The notes: generated by a model from the letters alone, not told the origin. 64,000 bases of DNA from Eucalyptus grandis (GCF_016545825.1 NC_052619.1:15639501-15703500); one strand, 5' to 3'; shown: positions 48,157 to 60,763, counted from the first letter of the stretch. A program made the numbers and translations.

Positions 48157-49058
48157 GGTGCATCTTAGCTAATACAGTTGTTGCTCAATAAAACGCGCCT
48201 ATTTATCTCCTAATCCATCTCCCTCTTGCTTTCCGGCATGCACTTTACTAGAGTGCCCTAGCATCATAAAGCAGGTACCCGGCTAGGTTCATGGTGGCTG
48301 CAGCCTGCTTCGGTGGTGCTCAAGACGGCAAGCATCATCATAAGTGTGATGATGGCCATGTCAATAGGGAGGAGGAAGGACAAGGATTTGGCCAAGGACA
48401 ATGTGTCTCTCCTCCAAATCTAACTTCACCCACCACCATATGGAATGTATGCAAATCGAGGTTACAAGTACAATTATACGAAGGTTATAAGTACAATAAT
48501 CTGAATCTGCACGTTGGGAGCCTGACATAAATGAAGAAATAACTCTGTATTTCTGAAATACGCACACTCCTCAGTTTACCTTAAGCACAAAAGGTCATAG
48601 GCTAGATTAATGGACTGCTACAGTTTACCTTAAGCACAATTCGTCAGTTTCCTGAAGAAGTCGTGAAGGGGGCAGGAATTGCAGCTTAGGATGGTAATAA
48701 GATGAACCGAAAGAGCCATACAACCATGGAATGAAAGAGCACAGACAGTGTCTAAACCAACATCAAACACCTCAAGACCCATATGCATTGCTAGGAAGAC
48801 TAGGCTCAGGCAGAACAGATGGAATGTTTTTCATTTCACTTCCTTGGAAATTTCAAAGAACTAAATCACATGACTCATGTTAGAGCCGTTTTGGGAAGTG
48901 CAGCTGGTTCGCATGATACCGGACATCAACTTTTTTTAGTAATTATCCTATGACTCTGTGCTTGCCACCGGATTGGGGCACTATGAAGCTATTGAGCTCA
49001 CATTAAGAAAGTAAGCACAAATGGCGAAAGTCCGCATTCAAGAGAAGCGACTGCATCT
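48157..49058. other. Region between the retroelement and LPA1
   Basis: A plus-strand open frame of 79 codons starts at 48291 with a His/Asp-rich stretch ('GKHHHKCDDGHVNREEE'). I do not recognise it. In another frame near 48430-48500 'PPPYGMYANRGYKYNY' appears. It may be a fragment of a gene carried or broken by the insertion, or chance. The LPA1 3' UTR lies in the right part. Confidence 0.3.
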
Positions 49059-52000
49059 CTACCTCTCTAGCTTGCTTAACAATGCATCCATCAGTGGCAG
49101 CTCCTTCACAATTTGCTGCCAGTCTGGCATACCCTGCGAAAACATGCAAGACTCTCAAGGACAACAAAAAGGGCATTTAAACAAATTTTGCATTTCCATC
49201 TACATTTGGAGTAAATCTAACAGTAGTTTCCACATGCCAAATCCAGGTTCTCTTCGAAGTCCTAAATATCTATAAAAGATTTATCATTATATAGTTGAAA
49301 AACATCCGCCAAAATGTACCTGTCAAGATTGATCGGGAAGCATGCCAAAAATTTAGACCGATCTGTCACAGAAATTTTTAACACAGGATGGATTAGTCAT
49401 AATTACCTTGCCTGATCTTCGTACACGACCATCAAGTCGTAATATTATATACACATCCTCACCAGAGGTAACTCCTTCAGATTTCTGCTGATCCTTAATC
49501 CACCTAATAAGTCCAGGCAAAAGCTCATAAGCATTTTTCATCAGATAAAAGGAGAGAGAATGAGTAAAAGCACCTAGCAAGGTGCTACTTCGAACCTCAA
49601 ACGTCCTTTAATGAGTACCAACACACACCATCTGGGTGGTGGGGGCCAGCAGAAACTCATTAGCCATAAAGTACCAAAATCTGGTAAAGACAGAGATATT
49701 GCCACCAAAAGCTTTGAAAAGAATCTCTTTCATTGATTCGTTGCACCCCTTCAAATCCAGTTTAAAAAGGAAGCAAGTGCATGAACACACCTTTCCCATT
49801 CAGCGGGTGATACGACCTCTGCCTTGAAACGGATTTCTGCTTTTAATTTTGATTGTGTGGTTATAGATTGAGCCCGCTTCTCAAAATCTTCCTGCCATTG
49901 TTTTCACCAAGTGCATTATCAAAGTCAAAAAACAGAAGCATATGGAAACTCTGACATATCTTTTTTCCTAAATGAAACTGTCATAAAAATTCCATGCCAT
50001 CAGTCACAAATGTGGATTAATTGATGGCAGTGCAACTTGGGAGGAAAAGCTCTCATCCAAGATCAAAAGAAATTTGCAACTCACTTCGACTTGACCAATC
50101 ATCATCCTGACTATTCTTAGAATGGTGTGACATCTATAGTGAATCACCGCCCAAAACGATGAAATGACCCAACTAGTATATGCGTTTGGTCTCACCAACT
50201 TACCCCAATAGATGGAAGAGCAGCAGCTGCTTTGGAAGAAGCACCAAACCCTTTTTTCTCTGATGGTGCAGCCTTTCCTTCACTCCAGATTACAGGAACT
50301 AAAAGAACACCTCTTCTAAGGAGCTCAGTACGAAATCTCTCTGCTTTCTGCATGGCTAATGCAACGGTCTCCTTTTTCCCAGCCAAAATAACCTACAAGA
50401 ATGCGTCTTATGAAACTAAAATTTAAAGAAACCAGCCAATAAGCAGCTGAGATGAATAAACATCTCTTCATCGGACTTTGGAATCTGGAACTTGACTTGA
50501 AATTTATGATTTGCATCTCGTACACATGCAAGAATATAAGTAAAAATGCACATAACCTCCTTTTATACTTGGATCCTATATTGCAAAGAACTCTGAAAGA
50601 AGTAGATTCCATAGGAATCTATTCAAATTCTGCAGTACCCTTTACAGACCTTTCAATCTTTTATTGTTGATGCTAATGTTAATTGACAAAAGTTCCCAAA
50701 GAAAGTAAAAGAGAATGAAATTTTCCTTGTCCATTAGCTCCAGAAAATTTCATGAGCAGCACAAATCATGTCGATGAACTGCGAGATAAACAAATATTCT
50801 CCAGGAGAAGAATGCTGCAATCTTGCTCATGGAAGAATATCAAAACTCTACTCTAAATGCACTAAGAACAGTTGAGGATACTTTGAATTTAGAAAACATT
50901 TACAATGTGAAACCAAAGTCGACTCCAGGGCAATATAAACAGAGACAGAGATGGATAACTTAAAAGAAGAGGGAACTCTGATACTAACAGGCCTAACTGT
51001 ATCCCGAAGCTGTACGAGTTCAACCACTCGATTAGTGGATAAGCGCAGTGGCAACCTTGATAAGGTTTCATTGCGGGATATTTGTGCAAGTTGCTCTTCC
51101 TCCTTTTTATTGTCCCAGGAAAACAATGCCACAAGAACAATGATGCCTGCAGATTGCTGGTTCAAAAATTTAGTCACTTAAAGCAATTTCCATGTCTAGC
51201 ATTCCAAAATATTAATAGTAAGGATGAACATCAGAATAACATGCAAAAGGCTAGTAGTCTTTAGTAGAATTCTGCATAATTAGGGAATGCCAAATGTTAC
51301 CTCCGATATTAATTGCAGCATTTCCACTGTGTCCCAGAGATCAGGAGCACCATCTCCACCATTTATTGCACGGATAAGCCTGGGTATGGTAAAGAACAAG
51401 GAAATGCCAGCAGCTGCAGAGAATGCCACGTAAAAGAATCTCCTAACCCCACGAAAAGGTGCTTGAACTTCGCCGATAAGTTTCAGATCTCGGCGGAAGC
51501 TATAGCCTATATCTTCACCACCCAGTCTAGCCTGTAAATCTAATGAATAGAGTTGAGCAATAGAGATCACAGTTTTCAACCATCTGAGAACGAGTATTAA
51601 ATTCAAATTAGCTAGAGACCTCTTCCTGCAGTTCCTTGAATTCAGGCAAGGCTCTGAATGATGCCAAGTCAGGATCATTCAAAATTGTACCAAATTTGAG
51701 GTTATACTCCTTCAAAGCTGTACGTAAGCAATCAGCAGCTTTCTTTCCCTCCCCTCTTTCACAAACAAAATATGCAGCGATAAAAGCTTAGCAATGGTCA
51801 ATCACATAAGCCAATACAAAGCCAGACAAGAAAAACACAAAAATTGTAAATGCATCTTTTCAATGGGTTAAGACAAGTGCAGAGATAATTCAATGGACAA
51901 GCATCCTAATTATGGCTATGTTCAATGATCTGCCATTCTAAACTACTTAGAGACCTAGCAGAGGTGGATCAATCATCAAGCAAATGGAGTTAAATTTAAA

Positions 52001-53763
52001 CAGCAACAGCTCTTAATTGTCCCATCCCAAAGTTCATCAGTTGTTTGGGCATCCTGTCTCAGCCAATAAAATTACGTTACAGCTACGAGACAGTTACTGC
52101 ACAAAGCTGCTGCCAAAATCCAGAGAAGTGACAGTAAAAAGTTTCAGATTGCAGAAAGCCATCCATAAACTTTAACCAACATAAGAAAAGAGACCTTTTA
52201 GCTGATCTGGAAATGTGTAAATGTAAAAGCTTTTGCTGTTATGAAGTTTACCTCCATCTTATTGGAAGCTCTTACAAATATTGAATTAGATGACACCAAA
52301 GATTAGAGAGGAATATTAAGGGCCAGAAAATTGTATTAAAAGATCTCTCCTAAATTCAACCTTTACAATGACTACCAATTCTTTTAGATGGAAACTACGC
52401 TAGTCTTCTAGATGATAAATGCTGCAAAATTTAATGAAAGCCAAAGCAATTGCAATTTAAGGCAGAAAACATAGCTCGAGCTCTCGCCTCCCACCTGTAG
52501 GCATGACAGCAAGCCTTGTTGTAGAGGGCAGCTTGGGCCTCCATAGGATTTGGATTTAAAGTAAGGGCTGTATCAAACAGGGACAGTGCATCTTTAACCT
52601 GAAAGTCATGGCGATATTGGCATGAGATAAAGTTGAATGTTGCTTATTCCCCACCTCAATAGCATGCACACTAGGAAATTGAACATATATGACCAAGTAA
52701 TCAAAGCATAAAATGAGACATTATCCTCTATCAAGCATGACCAAGGTTGGTTAGAGAAGAGTTCATCCAACAAATACGTGTTGGCGGCCCATTGTTGCTT
52801 TTCAAATTCGACTAAACCATAGAAGCCTATCATCCACATAGATTGCCCTATCAGAACTAGAATTAATTAGGCTATTCTCATCCTTCATTGAATCAACATT
52901 TTATGGGATCAAGATTCCCCTTCAAAACAACCACATATGTCAATAATATAATGAAGTCAAGACCTACATTACAAAAAAAGCCATAAAGTCGCAGTCACAA
53001 TGCACATTGTTCTTCTTATTTATGGGAGAGTGAGGAACCGTGCACTCATCCTGCTGCAACAAAGACTCGTCAGCCATGCTACTTTTAGCATAACACTTGC
53101 ATTGAACTGATGCATACTGTTGTTCAATGTACCATTTCTCTCTTTTCCCTTGACTAATCTTCCCTAATCCAATAAATCCTGGGCAATTCTGGAGCATTAA
53201 ACCCAGGCAAACATCAGTATGTCCATGTCACGGCCTGAAACTCCAAATTCAATTCACCTAGGAACTCATTTCATAGCATCCCAATCAAGACCCTTTACCC
53301 CATCACTCTCAACACCCTCCTCGTCTCATACAGTCATCACCCAGAAAGACCAATCGTGAAATCCAAAACTACCGAATATCACACCAATAACGACTCTTGC
53401 ACTTCACATTCCTATTCAGCAACAAAGAACAAGCAAAAGCTACAAACTTGACAGACCACAGGCCCTTCCCGACAAAAGCCCATCTCGAAAGCCACGAAAC
53501 GGAGCAATTCTTCATACCCGCCCTTTAGAGAAGAGCTCGAGACCGGTGTTGACGCAGGACTCGGCCGTCGCCGGAGCTTCTTCTTCCTGGGCCTGCGAGG
53601 TAGAAGAAGAGCAGCGGATTCCGGAGAAGCGGACCCGCCTCGTCGTCGGTCGGGGAGCGCCCTCCCCGCCACGGGAGAGCCATGACCGCGCTCGAGCGCT
53701 CGAGCTCGAGCTCGAGAGGCGGAGGAGGAGGTGGTGGTTGAGTGGCAAAGCAGCCCCAGCCAT
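49059..53763 (-). CDS. LPA1: LPA1 (LOW PSII ACCUMULATION 1), thylakoid TPR protein (frame broken in exon 4)
   Basis: LPA1 is a thylakoid membrane chaperone-like factor that helps assemble photosystem II by interacting with D1. Exons in gene order: 53763..53518, 52598..52495, 51755..51620, 51531..51301, 51146..50989, 50392..50204, 49891..49791, 49503..49407, 49133..49059. The expected protein is about 445 aa (453 in Arabidopsis). A Ser/Arg-rich transit peptide precedes 'TGLELFSKGRVKDAL'. TPR repeats hold 'EAQAALYNKACCHAYRGEGKKAADCL'-type sequence. Two hydrophobic helices flank 'AINGGDGAPDLWDT', and the C terminus is 'GEDVYIILRLDGRVRRSG' to 'LSKLER'. Exon 4 is 231 bp, yet its neighbours need 232: the conserved GNAAINIGG frame lies one base off after 51325. 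Left as is, translation stops early in exon 6. All splice sites are intact. Confidence 0.93.
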
Positions 53764-54780
53764 GGCAGAGCCACACAGAATTTCTTGTCCGAATTAATGA
53801 GAAAAAAGGAAATTTGAAATGCACGCGAAAGCCTTTTATCCGAATAAAGCTGATGGATAATAAAAATACAAATCAATTTTTCATGGTGCAAATTCATGGT
53901 ACAAATCAATTTTCAGGGGGAGAAACATGGCTAAAAAATGAAATTTAATATTTTATAGCAATGCTTATAATTATTTCGGAAAAAATCTAAAATTTATTAT
54001 GAAAATGTCATATGAATTTTAAAATTATTACAAAGTGCAATTAAATTTTAAAATTTGTTATAAAAATATAATTGAATCATAAAATTTCAAAGAGTGAAAT
54101 TAATGGAAAGATTTGATTGAATCAATTTGGCAATTTGTAAGACTTGATTGTTATTTTTGAAATCTTAAGATTTAATTATACATTCATAACAAATTTAAGG
54201 ACTTCTAATGTCTTTACTAAAATATAAAAGGATGAATGATTTTTTTTTTCATTCTGATTTTTTTGAATTTATGTCTTATTCTCTGTAATTGCTCGACTCC
54301 CTTGGCTGCAATGGCTAGTTTTTCTTTATTCCTTTTTAATTAGATTTAACAGTGTAAGAGTTTGCTAAAAAAAATTTAAAAAAAAAAATCCACAAAATCA
54401 AATGATTGAACTCATAAATTCCAATTTTTGAATAAAAAATGAATTAAAAAATCTCTTCGAATTCACGCGCACAAATTGCGAGTGCACTGATTGATTAAAA
54501 ATAAATTACAATCAAAGCGACATAGCATTGATTCAATAGCTTCGGCATTATGACCCTTGTCATGATTCGGATGATAATATATGGTCGTTGGCCCTCCGCA
54601 ACGTTGCGCACGTTCGACTAGAAATACCTTCTTGTAATGTCGCGTTTTTGCCATGGACGTCCGCTTCAGGATTTCACGCACTCAAACTGCTCCTATTTTT
54701 CTTTCAAAATCTCCAGCAAAAAGAATATTTATCTTTCAAGATCCTTCTCTCGGTATCAAAGGTGGACTTCAATGATACAT
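53764..54780. other. Intergenic DNA upstream of LPA1
   Basis: AT-rich. It must hold the LPA1 promoter, but I see no convincing element. No supported gene. Confidence 0.5.
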
Positions 54781-55445
54781 GGTGTGTTTGTTTGTATCTC
54801 TTTTTTCTGTTTATGAACACAAATCTTTTTTTTTTTGTTACCGGAAACAAACAAAAAAAAGAAACGCGTTTGTTTGCGTTTTGTTCCTAGAACAAATTTG
54901 AAATAGAAACAAGAAACAAGAAAAGCTTGTTTCTTGTTTTGGAACACTTTGGAGAAAGAAAATTTTTTCTCTCCTTTCTTTCTTTTCATTTTTCTTTTTT
55001 TTTGGCTTCGGGTTGCGGCCGGTCATGACCGGTGATTGGTGTCGAGAGCGGCGACCTCGCCGAGCGTCGCCGCCCCTAGCGAGGCTCGGCCTTGCCAAGG
55101 GCCGACGAGCCTTGCTATGGTTGGGCAAGGCTGCCGGCCCTCATCGGTTGGTCGCCGGCCATGGCCGAGGCCGGCGATTGGCCAAAAGGAAGAAAAAAAG
55201 AAAAAAAGAAAAGAAAAAAGAAAAAAAGAAAAAAAAAAAAAGAAAAAAAGAAAATTACAATAAAAATATTAAAAAATTAAAAGAACACAAATTTAATAAA
55301 CGTGTTTCTATTCTTTTTCTATTCCAGGAACAAGTTTACCAAACACGTTCTTCTATTCAAAAATTGTTCCCCGGAATAGAAATAACTTTTTCTATTTCTG
55401 TTCTCTAAAACAATTTTTAAATATAAATGTTACCAAACGCACCCA
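54781..55445. mobile_element. GC-cored MITE, hAT-like ends (copy E)
   Basis: The left end is GGTGTGTTTGTTTGTATC, and the right end read on the other strand is GGGTGCGTTTGGTAACA. AT-rich arms with 'GTTTCTTGTTTTGGAACA' surround a GC-rich centre (55010-55185) and a long AAAG-rich purine stretch (55190-55260). No coding capacity. Confidence 0.65.
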
Positions 55446-55718
55446 TAGTGGACCACAACTCTAGCCCGCTTTCAATAGCTAGTTAGTAGGTAGGTTGGGT
55501 TGAAAATAATCTAGCCTAAATTGATGTATTTAACTGTTTTTACCTATTTCTCTGCAATACAAATTTAGTGATTCATACTTAATTTGATTTGACCCATATT
55601 ACTAAAACGTTTATGCATCTAACATAATTTAGGAAAACTTATATCCAAATTAAATTGAGAGCCCTGAGTGAGTGAGGATGAGAGAGATCAAAGAGAGAGT
55701 CATAGAGATGGATTGTGT

Positions 55719-56244
55719 TTAAGGGCGTAAATGATAACTATTCTAGTTAGAAATTAAATTTCTAGAAAATAAATAGATTTTTTATTTTTTATTTCTATTC
55801 TTAGATGTGTTTCTAAGTAAAAAAATCCGTTTAATAATGACACAATTTTTATTTCTATAATAAAAATTTGTTTGATAACAACACAAAGTTTTCATTTTCT
55901 AGTGGTGACCGGCGGATGGCGATCGCCACCTGTAGCGATGGCTAGTAATTGGCGATCGGTGGCAGGGAGTGGGCGAATAGTGGCCAGTGACGACAAATGA
56001 GCAACCGACAAATATCAAGGACAAATAATGAGATGCGTTTTTATTTCTCATTTCTATTCTAAAAATAGAAAAGTAAAATTTTTTACTTCTGATTATTATT
56101 CCAAACCAATTTTTAGAATAAAAATCTATCTCAGAAATAGAAAAATGAAATAATTTTATCAAACAGATTTCTATTTTAAAAATAAATATGGAATAGAAAA
56201 ATAGTTCTGGAATAGAAATAGAATGGTTGTCATGCGCATTCTAA
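55719..56244. mobile_element. MITE with inverted ends, related to 41122-41376
   Basis: The left end is TTAAGGGCGTAAATGATAACTA, and the right end read on the other strand is TTAGAATGCGCATGACAACC. The arms share 'ATTTCTATTCTnGAAATAGAA' words with the element at 41.1 kb. A small GC-rich centre (55905-55990) is present. Confidence 0.6.
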
Positions 56245-56557
56245 GTAAGTTGTGAACCTATTCAACACCCACATTATGTAATGTTTTACCATTCTAAATT
56301 CGTTTATGACCCATTTTTTGAATATAATTGACCTATATAACAACTTAATTCCTCAAATATGGGTTAAGAAATGGACTTGTAATCTATTTTGATAGGGTTA
56401 CTTCCCGGTGAGTATAAGGAAATATGTGAAGCTGGATTATATTCATATGAACGCGAAAGTCTCATCAGACTGGGTATAAGCTATTAATTAGCAAACAAAG
56501 CCCAATTATTTAACTAATTCAAACCACTCCACAACCATACATAATACATGACTTTCC

Positions 56558-58305
56558 CTAAGCTTTCTTCTCCAAGAATCTCCTGGCGACCTCTCCATTC
56601 GCGCCGTGAGGGAAGTACCCGCCGGGGACATGCTCGTTCCCCGTCCCGTACACGACCCTTAGGACCTCCTGCGGCGTCCTCGGATAAGACAGGGACGCCT
56701 TGTTCGAAGACAGCACGTTGGTCTCGATTCGCTGCTCGGCGCCGAGCACCGGGGGTACGATGATGCCCTCGTCCTTGATCCCACACATGCCGAGCTTGTT
56801 CCTCAGGATGGAGAACAAGTTGGTGAACTCCACCACCGTGACGTCGTACGGCACGACCTTCTCATGGGCCCGCTCGTAGAGTAGCGCCCGAATCACCGCA
56901 TCTTGACCGGATTCCACTCCCAGGAGCCCGGCCACGAGCTGCAACCACAGGGCAACTCAAACAACCTTTCTTGAAGGGATTGATTGGATACAACGATATC
57001 AAAATGAGAATAATAAATTATGATAAGATTTGACACGTCACATGTTGACGTGATATTATAAATATAAGTGAAAGCGTCGCAATCAAGTTACTCTTTTGAA
57101 AATATTTGGAGTAAGGAATGAAAAAACGTTAAATCATATTGAATTTTGAAGAACAAAAACTATAAAAAAAAGTTAAAATTAAGATCCTACTGAGATCAAT
57201 GGAGAGAAATCATGCACTTACGGCTTTGGTGGTGTAGTTGGAAAGGTTGGGGATGGTACCAACATAACCAGTTAATCCCACATAAGGGATGAGATACGAA
57301 GCCAAGAGATAGTTGACCGACGACAGGTATGGGTCAAACGGAGGCCACAATCTTTGCCCAAGAGCTGAATCCACTATCATGGCAAACTTCTGAGCACTGA
57401 TGTCTATTAGCGGCCTTTGAATTCCACCTACTGTTGTATAAATTGCCCTGAAATACCCAACGGAAAGATTACAATCGGTAGCTTATCTCTTCCACCTTGA
57501 AATCGAATCAGGGCCTAGTTCCCAAAATTAGGAACTAGACCATTGATCCTAGGATTGAGAATCAGACCCTACTGATGATCTTGTCTAATGAAATCGGTCA
57601 CTTTTTTTTTCTTCACTTTAAAAAGTGGCTATAAACAACGAGAGAGAGTGACAAATCTTAAAATATTGAAGGAAGTGACGATGAGTGAAGAGTCATTATG
57701 CCACAGCTTACAGTATTACTGGACAAGATAATATTTAGCTCATCTTTTACTAATTATGTAGTTAGTTTGGTCCAATCACCCTTGAAACAGGAACCAGGCT
57801 GCTCAAACACTAGTTCCATTTTTAGGAATAAGGAATCGGATTGATACTCTCGAGAACTAGACCGAATTAGCCAGTTCGGTCCAATCCAAGCGATTCCTGG
57901 TTCAAGCGGTCCGTTTTGCACATTCTGACCAAACTTAATGAGAGAAAATCTAATGATTCATGCATATGCATCCTAGTTTAGATGACTAAATGACCTGAGA
58001 TGGCCGACTTCCTCGTAACCAAACTCCTCAATGATCTGCTGCACGAGAGGGTCGAGGTTGGCCTTCTTGCCGCCAATGGGGGGTGGGCCGCCCAGAGCCA
58101 GGTAAGGCGCGACGCTGTCGAGCCCTTTGCCAAGCGCGCCGTAGAGGAAGAACTCGGCCTCCAAGAACTCCAAGTTCATCGCGACGTGGATCAGCTCCGC
58201 GTCAGTAGCGGGGATAGGCCCGCAGTAAGCATGGCCAGCAGTGACTGAGCCGAGTTTTAGGAAGAATGGAAGAAGAAGGATGACACAGAAGTACGAGGCT
58301 TTCAT
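56558..58305 (-). CDS. Desiccation-related protein, PCC13-62 type (ferritin-like)
   Basis: Exons in gene order: 58305..57995, 57447..57222, 56938..56558; 305 aa, GT-AG splice sites, phases agree. The family was first described from the resurrection plant Craterostigma (pcDNA 13-62) and has a ferritin-like helical fold. It accumulates during drying; its biochemical role is unsettled. A signal peptide covers about residues 1-24 (hydrophobic 'FCVILLLPFFLKLGSV'), so it is secreted or cell-wall bound. Helical segments with 'MNLEFLEAEFFLYGALG' and 'EEFGYEEVGHLRA' are typical. The C-terminal exon carries 'LLGVESGQDAVIRALLYERA' and 'TPQEVLRVVYGTGNE', also family-typical. The start is the only Met before the signal peptide. 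The frame is fully intact. Confidence 0.94.
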
Positions 58306-58394
58306 GTTCTGGTCAAATGATGGACTACTTTCTTGGTAATTGAAAGAAGGAGGTGATGCGCAGGGAGCTGCACGGGACTAGGACGGAAAGTAGG

Positions 58395-58402
58395 TTTTAT
58401 AA
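58395..58402 (-). promoter_or_regulatory. TATA box of the desiccation-related gene
   Basis: TTATAAAA on the minus strand, about 90 bp upstream of the start codon. An ACGTGGG word (58660-58666) about 355 bp upstream could be an ABRE, which would suit a drying-induced gene, but it is a short motif. Confidence 0.5.
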
Positions 58403-58506
58403 GTACAAGTTGGTGGTGGGTTGCATGTCTGTGCCGTGATCAATGTTGACTAGCGAACCACTACCCGAAAACATGCTGTCTTATAGGAATGTTTAACTTG
58501 TGAAGA

Positions 58507-58613
58507 AGTACAAAATATTTACCGAAAAATGGTCTTTCCTCCTTATAAAGATATTAGGGTAGTACAAATATTTATCGAAAAATAGTCTTTCCTCCTTATA
58601 AAGATATTAGGGT
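58507..58613. repeat. Tandem duplication of a 53-bp unit upstream of the desiccation gene
   Basis: Two adjacent copies (about 58507-58560 and 58561-58613) share 'GTCTTTCCTCCTTATAAAG' and ATATTAGGGT and differ at only a few positions. They lie 200-310 bp upstream of the desiccation gene ATG. Confidence 0.85.
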
Positions 58614-59224
58614 TTCGAGACGTAATTGAATAGCGTGCTTGCTTCTCCCATTCTTTGGAAACGTGGGCGAGTGTCTCGCTGAAGTTTTGCGTGGGGAAAC
58701 AAACTAGTTCCGATGAAGACAACCGACGCTCAGATCCTTAAATAGTTATGCAGTTTCGTCAAGCCGAAATTTCTATGCTAAGTCACGAAAATTATACACC
58801 TCGAAGAAATTAGATCTCGAAAATTAGTACAAGCAATGTGAGATGATGATGCGGGGCACAAAGTAAAATAAGAAAACCTTATAGTTGATCTAAGGAAGGA
58901 GTGGTTTCCATGGTGTGACTAAACGTACCGAGAGTCCAATGAGGTTCGCTCTCGGCCTGTCTACGCCACACGTTTGCACCAGTAGAGACCAACGATCTTC
59001 CACCGACTAAAATGGGCCACTCTCTCTCTCTCTCTCTCTCTTTCGGAGGAAAATATGGACAAGCGTTTGGTAAACGTGGTGATGTATGGCTGATAATGAC
59101 AATGCGAAGGTTCTGGTTTTGGAAGCAAGCTTTGCCTTCTGAAGTCTGAAGAATGATCCCATACTGCTATTTGCGAATGCCAATGACCCATATTATCTTT
59201 TTGTGATTGTGAAGTGCGTGGGTG

Positions 59225-59278
<54 letters not shown>

Positions 59279-60763
59279 AGAAATGTGTGGCATAGGAAAT
59301 GAGATTAGTTAAATTTCATTATCTTCTCTGAGAGTTTAAGCAATAAGAGCAGGCAAATCTCAGCCAATTGTACACTACTAATCAATCAGGAGATGTCCCC
59401 TAGTTAAGGTAATCCTAAGAACAGACTTCCCCACTTGAGCAAGCTAATCCTGGGTATGGCTTTGTCCTCTTGCATTCAAACCACTCATCTCGGGTCAAAA
59501 TCCATCAGTCTGGAAAAATATTCAAAAGGGTTGGTTTTCTCATTAACTAAGATTTGTTATGAGGAAAACGTTCACGCATCTTGAAATACTTGCAAAAAAG
59601 TCCACTTGTGCCTCAGCACCACGTCATACTTCCTATAGTCAAATCGAATGAATCGGAAGGATTACGGAGAATGATGAATTCTTGAAAATAAAACATGGAT
59701 TGTTCTGAACTAGATAGAACCGTTGACATAGATTTCAAGTTTCGATAAGACCATGCGGGTTAATCGTTCAGCTTTTTTCTTATGGAAATAGACAAAGTAT
59801 AGTCATGTCATGCCCGTGATATTTCTTTTCCAAGGTCTTATCATATCGATTTGGTATCATCTTTCTATTTGATTAGAAGTATTCTTGATGGTTTTCTCAC
59901 CCGCTGAATTAAAGGCCGATGATATTCAACGATGACGCCCCCATTCCTTCGCTGCCTCCCTCTGTACTTGTCCCTCTCACCCCCATCGTTCAGCCCTAAA
60001 CTCCATTTTCTTTCCCTCCTCGTCCTCCTCGGACAATACTATATGCGTGTGCATGCGGCCCTGATCATTTACTAGACATTACAAACCTCCGAAAATATTA
60101 TTTCCTAACTTTTTGAATAAGGCCATTATCGTTCTTGCCATCGTGGTAACTCCATGCAATTCTTGGGCTTTTCCTTTTAGGAGTGCTTACTTTTTATTCG
60201 AATCTCGAGGGTTACTTGATTTGAATGAGACGAGACAATGACCATTTTTATAGGGTAATGGGTTGGTTTCCAACCTTTATTTTAGGGGTGACTAACCTAG
60301 AATTTACTTATCATATTAGGTTCCTTAATTTTTGAAATCTGGAACTTACCTTATAACAGGTTCATTAGTTTACTTAGCTTCCATTTTTACTCTTAATTGA
60401 ACGATTGTAATGAATCATCACTTCTAATAATCATCATTTACTATTAATTACTGATTCAAATCATATTTTGGCACACAAAGATTTTAAAGTATTAATAAAG
60501 TAAAAATTCTAGTCATGCATATAGCTAGCAATGGAAACTCAAAATAGTGGTATGAGATTACATACTTATTATTGGACGTTATGAAATTTCGTAGGATTGC
60601 AAGAAGACATAGAATAAGAAAAATATAAGGACCCGTTTTAGGTTTCGAGTTACATAATCGTCGAACAGATTTTCTAATTTTTCAGATTTGGAACTTGTTA
60701 GGTAGTGTGGTATTGGGCACAGTTTTATTTACATCATTAAAATGAGTGAGGCATAAGCAACCA
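58614..60763. other. Intergenic DNA with CT and GA tracts
   Basis: A (TC)n tract lies at 59020-59041 and a pure (GA)n tract of about 22 units at 59229-59272. I see no gene in the rest. Confidence 0.6.

Noticed and set aside
31985..48170. Target-site duplication of the large retroelement
   Set aside because: The sequences flanking the two LTRs do not match, and the left terminus is mutated. The edges are set by LTR similarity only.
53525..53824. Alternative reading frames over LPA1 exon 1
   Set aside because: Only the frame starting at 53763 leads into the conserved 'LELFSKGR' sequence and a valid splice donor.
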